64,000 nt of DNA from Zasmidium citrigriseum (lineage: Eukaryota > Ascomycota > Dothideomycetes > Mycosphaerellales > Mycosphaerellaceae). Where the stretch lies: assembly GCA_002786025.1 (NCBI GenBank), contig NHNW01000013.1, forward strand, positions 124,001 to 188,000. Reading direction: 5' to 3'. Position numbers and translations under genes: made by a program. Positions 53,813-63,421 of this stretch are shown piece by piece. Within the stretch, counting starts at the first letter, position 1. Each line of letters starts with the position of its first letter. The notes beneath the pieces were generated by a model. It had not been told where the DNA came from. It was given only the letters and a program-made list of their open reading frames with translations, and did no database searches.

Positions 53813-55303
53813 TCACTCCTCCACGGCGACTTTGGTCCCCCACCAAGCTCCAAGTTCCAGACATTCGCCTGCCAGACCGCCTTTGGCCGAATTGGGATCG
53901 AGAAGGTCCGACATCATGTTCGCCCACCATTGACTCCATTCTTCGGAGTTCTTCCCACTGGCTTCTTTGAGGATGGGCTCCATGCTCTCGATCATTTGGA
54001 GGAAAGTGACGAGTGCCGTGTGGCGGAGCCCGACTTGGTCTGCCGTCAAAGTACCGCGCGCGCCCTTTTCTCTCGATCCGGTGGACATGGGCGAGTCGTG
54101 ACCATTGCTGTTGGTCCGCTTGTGTTGAGACGCCTTCCGCTCCCACCGCATCTCTCCGAGAGGGATCGCAATCCTCCTTTGGCCGTGTTCTGATAACGCT
54201 AGCTCCATCAGCATCATCTCCGCGATCCGCACGCATGGAGACTCATAGAGCTTCCTCCGGTCGAGCGCCTCTGTGATCCATTTGCTTGCCTTGTGGATGT
54301 ACTTGTTCTGCGCAGGGACGAAGGAATGGCCTGGCGGCACGATGAATGTACCGGTCTCTTCCGCAATCTGCTGCTCCTTGGCTTTCTTCGACGGCGGTGG
54401 GGGTGCATCTGGCATCAAAGACCGCACCGGGTAGTCCGAATCCCATACTTCGAACACACCTCCTTCACGGACCAAACGTAGGGAATCCAGCATGGTCGCT
54501 TCGGATGACGAGCCGACCGTCAATATCAGACTCAGGTCTTTCAGCATCACATGATCGAACTCGCCATCCTCAAAAGGCCAAGGGGTCCGTCGGAGGTCGT
54601 GTTGCACAAACTTCCACTTCATGCCTTGTTTATTCAGATTCGGAGCCAGGGGAGCCACGTCCATACCAACAAATTCGACATCGGTCCAGCCTTTTGCAGC
54701 GAAATGATCATGGCACATGGAAGACCAGTACCCGGTGCCACAGCCAACTTCAAGAACCTTTTTCGGAGGCCCGCTCTCCCACTTTGGCGAACAGCTAGGA
54801 CCGCCGAGTACAGTCATTGCCAGCAGCGTCCTCATGTTTTGTCGCTGGAGTTCCGCCAGATCACAAGGTAGCGGATAAGGCATATCTCGTAGATACCTCC
54901 GACCATGCCGTAATTCGAATGGATTGCTCAGAAGTTCATGTTGCTGTTGTTCCGATAATGTACGCTGCATCGTGGTTTGCGGCGCCGGCAACGAGCCGCC
55001 GCTCGATCCAGTGGCCGTCCTCGCAACCAAGTCGTCCATGTTTGTCGATACTCCAGGTGTTATTGATGCCAGGGAACATTTTCTCGAGTACCGCAGTGTT
55101 GCCGGAGGCGACGTCGAACCCTGACTCGCGCGTGATGTCGTGCGCTCGACATGCACGGAAGAATCCTGGGACGACTTCCGAGGATTCAGGTTGCTGTCTC
55201 GACGCTGTTGTCGCTGTTGCGCCAACTGCGCGAGACGGGCTTCGGTGTAGGCGCGTTGGCCTGCTGATTTGGGGGTATTGTAGGCGTAGATGAGGCCGTC
55301 CAT
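53813..55303 (-). CDS. Class I SAM-dependent methyltransferase
   Basis: Single exon, 496 aa. Residues 1-120 are Ser/Gln/Arg-rich and disordered. The methyltransferase fold starts near 180 with motif I VLEVGCGTGYW (183-193), followed by VEFVGMDVAP (post I, acidic residue for the ribose), FVQHDLRRTPWPFEDGEFDHVMLKD (motifs II/III region) and LRLVREGGVFEVWDSDYP (motif IV region). The C-terminal third (from about 330) is a helical domain specific to this fungal group. It resembles the fungal UMTA/LaeA-neighbourhood class of putative methyltransferases, but substrate is unknown. It converges with the LYR gene, with 26 bp between stop codons. Confidence 0.82.
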   Translation of the reverse strand: MDGLIYAYNTPKSAGQRAYTEARLAQLAQQRQQRRDSNLNPRKSSQDSSVHVERTTSRASQGSTSPPATLRYSRKCSLASITPGVSTNMDDLVARTATGSSGGSLPAPQTTMQRTLSEQQQHELLSNPFELRHGRRYLRDMPYPLPCDLAELQRQNMRTLLAMTVLGGPSCSPKWESGPPKKVLEVGCGTGYWSSMCHDHFAAKGWTDVEFVGMDVAPLAPNLNKQGMKWKFVQHDLRRTPWPFEDGEFDHVMLKDLSLILTVGSSSEATMLDSLRLVREGGVFEVWDSDYPVRSLMPDAPPPPSKKAKEQQIAEETGTFIVPPGHSFVPAQNKYIHKASKWITEALDRRKLYESPCVRIAEMMLMELALSEHGQRRIAIPLGEMRWERKASQHKRTNSNGHDSPMSTGSREKGARGTLTADQVGLRHTALVTFLQMIESMEPILKEASGKNSEEWSQWWANMMSDLLDPNSAKGGLAGECLELGAWWGTKVAVEE

Positions 55304-56714
55304 TTTGAGCGAACCGTCGACCTCTTTATACTAGGTGCTATTTCGATGATCCGATGTTAATCCCTCCCCACGTGGGTCGATAAGGCTAGCAAGCAAGCTC
55401 GCGCGCGCGCCTTTCCAACGGCGGTTGCAGTTTAATGCCGCGACGGATCGCGCGTAAGGGAGAGTCTATTTGGCATTCTTCATGGGTTGTGGGCGAATGG
55501 GAGTGGACAGCGAGAGGCGATGAGCTTGTTGCCGGCGGGCGCGGCGGGCCATTGACGAGGGAGGGTGTTGGCGTGCAGGAGAGTGGGATGAAGATGAGGA
55601 AGGGGAGGGAAGAAGAGGACGATTGAGAGAAACACACGTTTGTTGATGAGTCGAAGGGGGGAGTTTCAAGATTTCACATCAGGGTTTGTGCTTGTAGGAC
55701 TGACGCCTTTTTGTTGCGTTGCTTGCTACACGAGAGCAGGTTCGGCAGAGCAATCTTGATGACTTTACTCGCTCGTCGGGCGCAGCGTTCCGCCAGTGGG
55801 AGGAATAGCGTGCTGGCCAATCAGAGGTGGGATGCTGCGTTTCAGAAGAGGTTTGGCCTTTGCTGTGAGGCGCTTTGGACCTGTCGCCGCCGCCACTGCA
55901 TCTCGGGATCGATATGGAGGCGAGCTAGAGTGAGGCGAGAGGTGAGTTACAGCTGATTCGGGCGATGGCGAGTGCCGAGTCGTGGCTAGATTGGGGTGAA
56001 GGCTGGACTTTCAGCTGGTCTGGTAGCGTTCAGCCATCTCGATATGGCAGAGGCACGGCTGTCAGGGGAGTGAGCGAGTGATTTGATGATGAAGTTGAGA
56101 CACATGGAGAGTTTTGACTGTGTCGGTGAATATATTGATTGGATGTCGCTGTGGATTTGCACAAATGTAGAGTGATGAGTTGATGAGTGCTGGAGAGAAT
56201 GGGAGAAGGTTGATCTGGCTTGATCACGTGAAGCTTGGCGCTTGGTCGGACCTTCGAAAGCTCGTCTCCAAGACCATCTGTTGCTACTCCCCCCAAACGC
56301 CGCCGACAACCCCCTCGCGCACCCCAATCCAGCTCGAATCGACTCCGTAATTCCTTAACCCGACTCTGCATTCCACGTCGGCATCAATTCCCCGCCGCGA
56401 CGAGCGCAATTCGCCTTCTCCGACCGTCCTCCGTCATACCCTCGAACGCGCCCCAAGCCATTCCCATCGAGCTGTCCGGACGGGCACTGGGCGCGCGCGC
56501 ACGCTCGAGCCGGGCGAGACACACGCACGTCCTGCGGCAGGCCCTATTCTTTCGTTCATGACCAGCGGGAGGGGTGCCCATGTACAGGCGACGAAGAGTG
56601 CGCTGGCCAGATCCTCCTCCTCCCTAAGACAACCCACCGCGCAATCGCCAAACAGCCCGAGACCCGCAGCAGACGCAGACGCAGTCGCTACCGCCAGCCC
56701 GCCCGCAGCTGGTG
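55304..56714. other. Divergent region between methyltransferase and CCR4 genes
   Basis: 1.4 kb. The CCR4-proximal 500 bp are pyrimidine-rich and GC-rich as in a long leader. An upstream ATG at 56558 opens a 90-codon frame that overlaps the CCR4 start in another frame. Nothing else supported. Confidence 0.5.
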
Positions 56715-59049
56715 ATGGCCGATGGTTTCAACCGGTTCAATACCGGCGGCCAATATTACTACCAGAATCACAACTCCCAGCATCCGCGCAACCAGCTGCA
56801 CCACCGCACCGGCTCGCCCATCGCCAATAGCAGAGGCCTGTTCCAGCAGAACGCCGACACTCCCTCGCCGAACCGCTCGCCCGGCGCCAACTCGCCCGCC
56901 CACAACCCATACAGCATGTTCAACAACCAGAACCACCGGCAGAACCATGGCCTCCTCAATGGCGGCGGCCATCACAATTTCCAGCCGCAAGTCAATCTGA
57001 ACAAGGCTTTCCAGAGCCAGGCGCATGGGCATCAGGCACACCACATCAACAACCATGACCACGGCGGCCTCGGCGGGCACGGTGCCACTTTTGGCAACCA
57101 CCAACACACCATCTCCGCGAGTACCCTCTCAAACAACACTCCTCACTTCACGCCCGCTCATCTGCAAAATGGCACGCCCGAAACCTCGAACTCGCTGAGC
57201 AAACCCCCGAACGAACATTATGCCGAACAGCTACGAGAATTGCAAAAGTTAAGGATGGCGGAACACAAGGCACACTTCTATGCCCGAACTACGAGTTCAG
57301 TGAGCAGGCAGGTCAACAACTCTCAGTCCACGAACAATCAGCAGAACTCGAGCGAAGAGAACGGGGACCGACGACGCATAGCCGATCCAGACGAGGACAT
57401 GGGCTCGTGGAATGCAATGGATCTGTGCGGTCAAGGCCTTCGAGGCATGGCCCCCGCGTTGTTCAAGCACTACCCAAAACTCAAGAAGATCTACCTCAAC
57501 TGGAACAAGTTGACGATGATACCACCACAGATTGGGCAGATGCGCTTCCTCACAGTTCTGGATCTGTCGATGAACCAGCTCGAATTCCTACCGCCCGAAA
57601 TCGGTATGCTGACGAACCTGAAGCGACTCTTGCTCTTCGACAATCGCCTCGACGACTTGCCTCACGAAATGGGCTCTCTCTTCCAACTAGAGATGCTTGG
57701 GCTAGAAGGAAATCCTATGCGGCAGGACTACAAGGACCGACTTATAGAGCATGGCACTCAGGAGCTGATAAGATCACTTCGTGAGCAAGCTCCAAGTAAG
57801 TATAAAGCCGTTGACCACATGGAGGTACGTGTTAACAAACGCAGGATCGACGCCACCCATGGATCGAGAATGGATACCACTCACCGAAGACAGGATGGGA
57901 TCGGGAGCGGACAGCTTCACAGTCTTGAGCTGGAACATTCTGTGCGACCGAGCGGCAACGGCCACGATGTACGGCTACACGCCATCCGAGGCACTCGCTT
58001 GGCAACACCGACGAGAGATGATCTTCGACGAAATGACCGGCCGAAATGCAGACATCATGTGCTTGCAAGAAATGGACGTCGAAAACTTCAACGAGTTCTT
58101 CCGGCCGAATCTCGCCTCAGAAGACTACAAGGGCGTGTTCTACCCGAAGTCGCGAGCGCAAACGATGGGGGAGAAGGAATCCCGAAACGTCGACGGATGC
58201 GCCATCTTCTTCAAGAACACCAAGTACATCTTGCTTGACAAGAAGCAGATTGTCTACAGTCGGGAGGCCATCCAGCGACCGGACATGAAGGGCGAACATG
58301 ACGTCTACAACCGGGTGATGCCAAGAGATCACATTGCTGTTGTTGCATTCTTGGAGAACAGACAGACAGGTTCGAGAATCATCGTCGCCAACACGCATCT
58401 GACCTGGGAACCATGGCATAGCGACATCAAGATCGTTCAAGTCGCCATTCTGATGGGCTTTTTGGAGAAGCTAGCAGAATCCTACGCCAAGTGGCCGGCC
58501 TGCACCGATAAGGAGCTCTTCAAGTACGCCAACGAAGACAGCAGCGAGGACGTGGATGGCGTCAAGCCTGAGAATGCGCCCTCGATGAAGTACGACGATT
58601 CACGAGACATCCCATTGCTGGTTTGCGGAGACTTCAACTCGACTCGAGACTCTGGTGTGTACGACCTGATAACACAAGGATCGCTCTCCAACTCGCACGC
58701 GGAACTGGGCAATCAGAAGTACGGAGACTTCACCCGACACGGCATGAACCACCCATTCAGCCTCAAGAGCGCGTACAGCCACATCAACGAGTTGCCCTTC
58801 ACCAACTACACGCCCGACTTCCGCAAGGTCATCGATTGGGTCTTCTACTCAACCAACAGCATGCAGGTCAACGGACTACTCGGCGAAATCGACCCCGAGT
58901 ACATGCGCCGCGTGCCGGGATTCCCCAACCATTACTTCCCCAGCGACCACTTACCACTGATGATGGAGTTTGCAATCAAGGAACGCAAGGACCGGAAAGC
59001 AGTCACGGAGGCGGCGGATTTTGGGTCTCGGCGTGAGAGCCGGAATTGA
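56715..59049 (+). CDS. CCR4: CCR4 poly(A) deadenylase
   Basis: Two exons, 56715-57795 and 57845-59049, with a 49-bp intron (gtaagt donor); 761 aa. The ATG at 56715 begins MADGFNRFN. N-terminal 220 residues are Asn/His/Gln-rich. Leucine-rich repeats follow at about 235-350 (LKKIYLNWNKLTMIP, LTVLDLSMNQLEFLP, LKRLLLFDNRLDDLP), the Caf1-binding surface of fungal Ccr4. The C-terminal EEP nuclease domain (about 385-750) has FTVLSWNILCD, the catalytic LQEMD, GDFNSTRDS and the terminal SDHLPL motifs. Ccr4 is the catalytic deadenylase of the Ccr4-Not complex; Vts1, whose gene is also in this window, recruits that complex. Confidence 0.95.
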
Positions 59050-59764
59050 GAGGAGTTCTTTGGGATGGTGGTGATATGAAGGGAAAACCAAAGCCAGGAA
59101 TTCGGAGTTTAAGTTTTCATGGAGCGTCGCGCGTTTCTCACGATCGATATGTGGTTCTGCTTTTGCTTTTTGGTGCGGTTTTTGGGTGTGGTTGTGGTTG
59201 AAACGCAAACGTGTACAGAAGTAACGGGAAGGAAGGGGATGGGGATAAGGGGCGTTCTTTACTCTCTGGTTTGAATCCTTTTTTCAAGTGCTCTCTTTGT
59301 CTTGCATCGGTCTTGTCTCCAGGCTAGGTCAGATGGGAGAGTCGATTCGGCTGACTTGATGGCAGCTTCGCGATGAGGCATGTTTGGAAGCGACTGGGTA
59401 TGGTAAGACGATGCTGGCTGATCGAGACGTAGATATGATTCTGATTCGGCGTTCCTTGGATATTCCTGGATGCAACGATGTGGACAATTCGAGAGATATT
59501 TCAGACTGTTGATACTTTTTCTTTTGCTGAGAGAAGAGCTTGTGATTCTTGGCAGGCGCTAAGGAGCAGGGGTGCAAAATGAACAAGAGATAAGTAGACC
59601 CTCTCTACTGGCATCATGGCTGTCGCAAGTTCTAATGATCATTGCCAGGAGTCTTGGAGATCATGCCTGCGAATGCAACGCCCACGAACGCTGGAGGAAC
59701 CGCCAGCCGCCCGCATACTTATTGACTATCCGACAACTGCATCCCATGGACGGTGCAGCAGTTA
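59050..59764. other. Convergent intergenic region
   Basis: 3' ends of CCR4 and paralog B. T-rich stretch at 59150-59290. No gene supported; the plus-strand frame at 59572-59988 overlaps paralog B and is rejected. Confidence 0.5.
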
Positions 59765-60478
59765 TCATGCCCCCTCAGGGAACACTCCCCACACCTCAAC
59801 ACCTCTCGAATTTGTTACCAAGGCCCTCGTCTTGTTATCAAATTGACATTCAACAATCGCCATATCATGGCTCGGCGGCAGGAGGAATTGAAAGAGTTCG
59901 ATGGGTCTTCGCTCACCACGAGATGCGTGCATCCGGACGATGTTCCGAAAACCTGTGTCGTCTTCTTCCGGGAAGGGGTACTGTCTAAGGTTTTCCAGTA
60001 AAGTGCCGAGGACGCCGCAGTCGTTACCCGTTGCGTTCGGGTACTCTTTGATTCTAGCCTCGTAAAATGCGTCTTTTTCGATGTTGCTGTGGATGCGAAG
60101 GTAAATGGTTCTGAGATGGTCGGAGATTTCGGCTTTGAAGGCGTCGACTTGCTCGGGGTTGTGTTGTTCCTCATCCTCTTCTTCTGGTGGGAGGGCGTAT
60201 TGGTCGACGCCGTTCAGAAGGGGCTGTGTGTCCTGCACCGGAGGGTATGGAGACTGATAGATGGGGGCTGGAGTTGACCATGAGAAGTAGTCGGGTCGCT
60301 CCTTGGGTCGAAGAGGGGCGAGAGTCTGTGGTGTCTGGCTTGAAGAGGAGGGATGCTTGGGCTGCTGAAATTGGGAGCCACAATTGGAGGCCATAATGAG
60401 GACTGTCTCGATTTCTTGACGGTTGAGGAGGTCAGTGTCAGACTGTACCTTCATATACCTGCGGTTCGAAGGAGGCAT
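59765..60478 (-). CDS. Orphan-family protein, paralog B
   Basis: 237 aa from the ATG at 60478 (MPPSNRR), preceded by ACC; the frame is open upstream to 60649 but an MPP-type start at the same place as paralogs C and D is preferred. Residues 1-100 are Ser/Pro/Gln-rich (PKHPSSSSQTPQ). From about 115 a helical region (EISDHLRTIYLRIHSNIEK, GTLLENLRQYPF) leads to the shared C-terminal domain: FRNIVRMHASRG, LFQFLLPP, ALVTNSRG and VWGVFPEG. No signal peptide, membrane segment or known domain. Last gene of a four-gene minus-strand array; a 12-bp palindrome lies 23 nt upstream of its ATG. Confidence 0.65.
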   Translation of the reverse strand: MPPSNRRYMKVQSDTDLLNRQEIETVLIMASNCGSQFQQPKHPSSSSQTPQTLAPLRPKERPDYFSWSTPAPIYQSPYPPVQDTQPLLNGVDQYALPPEEEDEEQHNPEQVDAFKAEISDHLRTIYLRIHSNIEKDAFYEARIKEYPNATGNDCGVLGTLLENLRQYPFPEEDDTGFRNIVRMHASRGERRPIELFQFLLPPSHDMAIVECQFDNKTRALVTNSRGVEVWGVFPEGA

Positions 60479-60501
60479 GGTCAAGGGGAGTATCACTGAA
60501 T

Positions 60502-60513
60502 GTTTGGACAAAC
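60502..60513. promoter_or_regulatory. Palindrome GTTTGTCCAAAC (minus strand) before paralog B
   Basis: 12-bp inverted repeat with 5-bp arms and a 2-nt centre, 23 nt upstream of the B start codon; equivalent sites precede C and D. Confidence 0.5.
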
Positions 60514-60676
60514 CTATTGTGAATGGCTGACGGCTAAGATTGACTCTTAGAGCACGAGAAGCATCTGGTAAGATGAAGGGTATCACAATGACCCAGGGGA
60601 ACTTGAGGGGCCAGAGGAAACAATGACGGCTGATTGATATCGATTGCATGCTAAGGTAGAAGGCTCACGATCTCAA

Positions 60677-61411
60677 CTACAGACACAACAACCGCCTTCC
60701 GTATTGGGAAAGAGACCACCGAAACACCTCAAGTCGAACCAGACACCTCCCTTCGGGTCTGCGCTGCGCTGGAATCTCTGCCCAGGCAGTCCTATTACCG
60801 TTACGAGCAGTCACCCAAATTGCCCTTGTTCCTTTGGGCCCAATCTCGTCAATCTGAACGCGAGCCTTATCGTGCATAAAAGCACCCAAATCCTCGATTA
60901 GCTGCGGCTGGCTATTTCGCGCGAACAGTAATATGATCATTCGGAAATCCTCGTCTGTCAGGTCATTGGGGTAACGAGAGACGCACTCGTGGAAGTCTTT
61001 CAGGAGACGAGCTCTGTCCACACCATCGAGGAATCCATTCATCTTTTGGCGAACATTGTCGTCGATGTCAATATCTGGGTAGAAGCGACGCCGCTGGACT
61101 TCGAGGATCCTATATGAGTCCTGCCAAAGTTGTGAACCTCTCTCCAGGCTGATCACACTTTCTGGTAGCGCTGGCATGGGGGACGGACTGCCCAGGAAGG
61201 GAGGGGAGTTTTCGATCTCCTGCGGTGGACTTGGTGAAAGACTCGCGTTTGACTCTGGTCGGTATGGAGATTCGTATTTCTCTGCACGCTCTGACGCCGA
61301 CTGCTTGAGATAGGGGTACTGCTCAAGGTCCTTCAGTCGGTCTTGGTCTTTTGCCGGGTCAGGACAGAGAGACCCGGATCTTGGAGAAAAGCGCTGGGAC
61401 CTGGCGGCCAT
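60677..61411 (-). CDS. Orphan-family protein, paralog C
   Basis: 244 aa from the first ATG in frame (61411, MAARSQRF). The conserved family domain reads FRMIILLFARNS, DLGAFMHDKA, AIWVTARNG and AWAEIPAQ, with the preceding helices FLDGVDRARLLKDFHECVSRYP. N-terminal region is Ser/Pro-rich (SPSPPQEIENSPP). The start is uncertain: an ATG at 61505 (MPQLLCLL), placed exactly like the start of paralog D relative to the upstream palindrome, is in a frame shifted by one base. Either an unrecognised intron joins them, or this copy has lost its native start. No known domain. Confidence 0.6.
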   Translation of the reverse strand: MAARSQRFSPRSGSLCPDPAKDQDRLKDLEQYPYLKQSASERAEKYESPYRPESNASLSPSPPQEIENSPPFLGSPSPMPALPESVISLERGSQLWQDSYRILEVQRRRFYPDIDIDDNVRQKMNGFLDGVDRARLLKDFHECVSRYPNDLTDEDFRMIILLFARNSQPQLIEDLGAFMHDKARVQIDEIGPKGTRAIWVTARNGNRTAWAEIPAQRRPEGRCLVRLEVFRWSLSQYGRRLLCL

Positions 61412-61513
61412 ATCGAGGACTGGAGATGTTGCTAGTGGAGTTCGAAGTCTCGAACAGCACTCTGTTTCTGCCAATCTTTCTAAGCAGGCATAGCAGTTGA
61501 GGCATGATCAAGT

Positions 61514-61525
61514 GTTTGCGCAAAC
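61514..61525. promoter_or_regulatory. Perfect palindrome GTTTGCGCAAAC before paralog C
   Basis: Perfect 12-bp palindrome, 8 nt upstream of the ATG at 61505. Confidence 0.55.
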
Positions 61526-61850
61526 GTGAAGAACGACTGACATCGAGCATGACATTCCAACCTGATCGCTAACAATACAAACAGATACCAGCAATCGACA
61601 CCACGCAGTCTCTCGAATGAAGACCAAGTGACACCCAATGCTCTGTCACTATTCGCAACCGAAGCACGCCTCCCCGTGAAGGCCATTCAAGAGATCTTGA
61701 GGAGTGCCTTCATTGATCACTCAACAGCATTGAAAGCCTGAAAGCGCTCTCCAAGAAGCACGAACGGAATCAAGGAAAATGGCAGCCCGCGTGGAATATC
61801 TCCCCCACTGACTTGATTGGAGTAGTCATAAGGCAAGTCTCGCCTCACCA

Positions 61851-62717
61851 TTATTGTGGGAATGTTGCCCACGTGTCGAAGTCTCCGTTTGGAATTGACC
61901 TCACTAGAATTCTCCTCCGACCATTTTGCCCTTCGTTATCAGACGTGAGTGCGTATCCAGGCGGCAAGAAGAACCGCAATGCTAGCAGGAGTAACATGTT
62001 TTGACTTCGAGCGAACATGATGACGATTGCCCGAAGCTCCGCATCGATGCCCTGGGGACCGGTACGCAGAAAGGTTCTGGTCAGCTCCCAGAGGAGCCCA
62101 GATTCTCTGACGCTCTGTAGAAAGTCGCCAACCACAGTGACATAGTCGGAAGCGGCATCGTTTGGATGGTAGACGACATAGAGCGACGTCAGGTACGACG
62201 ACGATACCACACTCGCTTGAACTTCTGTCATTCCTGGAATGGGCGCCATGAACGCATCTGGAGTAGAAGCCCTACTCCGGAGGGAGTTCGGAGACGAAGG
62301 GCTATATGGCTGAGGAGAATTCAAGGACGAAGAACCCTGACGTGGTGAGTTCGGCGAGGCGTGGCCATTTTGGTATGGTGGTGGTGCATTGGGAGAGGGG
62401 TAGTTGACTCGCTGCGGAGAGTTTGGATTGGATGCACCGCTTCGTTGTGGAGAGTTCAGGGAAAAGGCCTGGCCATTCTGTTGTGGTGAGTTGGTAGATG
62501 CAGCTCTTTCCTGTCGTGGTGAGTTTGACGAGGAGTTGCCGCCCCCTCGAGAGCTATTGCGCGGTGAAAGAGGACCAGGCATGTTTGACACGGTCGTGGA
62601 CTGACTGATAGGTGCAGAAAAGCGTTCTCGTTCGATGGGTTCTGCAAGAGGCTCGAGGATCAAGAAAGGAGAACCGCCTACGACGTTTTTATATTGGCAG
62701 TGGCCGCATGGAGGCAT
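61851..62717 (-). CDS. Orphan-family protein, paralog D, with NSP repeats
   Basis: 288 aa from the ATG at 62717 (MPPCGHCQYKN); the frame upstream is open but the MPP start shared with paralog B and the position of the palindrome favour 62717. Residues about 50-155 consist of eight or so imperfect 11-13-residue units containing NSPQ or NSPR, surely disordered. The family domain follows: GLLWELTRTFLRTGP, LRAIVIMFARSQ, LRFFLPPG, RILVRSIPNG and TWATFPQ. No signal peptide. A hydrophobic stretch in the domain (MLLLLALRFFLPPG) is a buried strand/helix in the alignment rather than a membrane anchor. Function unknown. Confidence 0.65.
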   Translation of the reverse strand: MPPCGHCQYKNVVGGSPFLILEPLAEPIERERFSAPISQSTTVSNMPGPLSPRNSSRGGGNSSSNSPRQERAASTNSPQQNGQAFSLNSPQRSGASNPNSPQRVNYPSPNAPPPYQNGHASPNSPRQGSSSLNSPQPYSPSSPNSLRSRASTPDAFMAPIPGMTEVQASVVSSSYLTSLYVVYHPNDAASDYVTVVGDFLQSVRESGLLWELTRTFLRTGPQGIDAELRAIVIMFARSQNMLLLLALRFFLPPGYALTSDNEGQNGRRRILVRSIPNGDFDTWATFPQ

Positions 62718-62725
62718 ATCGAATT

Positions 62726-62737
62726 GTTCGTGCAAAC
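62726..62737. promoter_or_regulatory. Imperfect palindrome GTTTGCACGAAC before paralog D
   Basis: Matches the C site at 10 of 12 positions and has the same 8-nt spacing to the ATG. Confidence 0.5.
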
Positions 62738-62944
62738 GTAGAGAGAACGGCTGACATTGATGGCTGACTATACAAGCATAGAATGACAACACACAAACGA
62801 CCGCAGACAATCCGCCAGCAGAAGCACCAACCCCGGTTCGCAAATGTCGAGTCCAACGCCACCTTGCGGCACAAAAGACGAATGTATCAATCGAAAGCAG
62901 ATCTGTCATGGCGATTGACGTTGAATATCTCAAGACTCGACCGT

Positions 62945-63421
62945 TCAACGACCATTTGGTACGTCCGGGATCGTCGCCCACAATTCTGGTCCCGGCGATC
63001 TCGCATCCGTATTCGTCACAAGGACTTGCTCCTCCGGCGTATCGTTGAAATGATACCTTATTGGCATGAAGTTGTAAATGTACGTATCGATGAGTCTCCG
63101 ATCACGAGCGTCATGGGCCAGTCTTTGGATGATCTCCTTGTGCACTTGCTCACTGACTTGTGCTGGACTGCCGCCATCTGTGAGAACTTTCAGCAGCTCT
63201 GGAACAAGTCCATGGTCGTCCACGTCGTTGACCCAGTTCTCAGTGATGGTCTGGATGCTGCTGTTACGATTCAACTGGTTTTGGGCGTTGAGGTGGTCAC
63301 ACAGCTGCTGTTTCTGTTCGCGAGAAGCTGATGGGGACGAGTTTCTATTTTGCTGAGGCGTGCTCCCTCCATTGCTCGAGGAATCGACGCCGTTCGTTTG
63401 TGGCCGGTTCGATGCGGACAT
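62945..63421 (-). CDS. Orphan-family protein, paralog E
   Basis: 158 aa, shortest of the tandem set. The leader (MSASNRPQTNGVDSSSNGG) is Ser/Asn/Gln-rich. Then WVNDVDDHGLVPELLKVLTDGG (compare GLLWELTRTFLRTGP in D), KEIIQRLAHDARD, YIYNFMP, QVLVTNTDA and LWATIPDVP, giving the whole family domain in about 105 residues. No palindrome of the B-D type is visible before its ATG (AAA ATG context). First gene of the array in transcriptional order. No recognised domain; function unknown. Confidence 0.65.
   Translation of the reverse strand: MSASNRPQTNGVDSSSNGGSTPQQNRNSSPSASREQKQQLCDHLNAQNQLNRNSSIQTITENWVNDVDDHGLVPELLKVLTDGGSPAQVSEQVHKEIIQRLAHDARDRRLIDTYIYNFMPIRYHFNDTPEEQVLVTNTDARSPGPELWATIPDVPNGR

Noticed and set aside
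59572..59988. 138-codon plus-strand frame
   Set aside because: Antisense overlap with paralog B, whose frame has family support.
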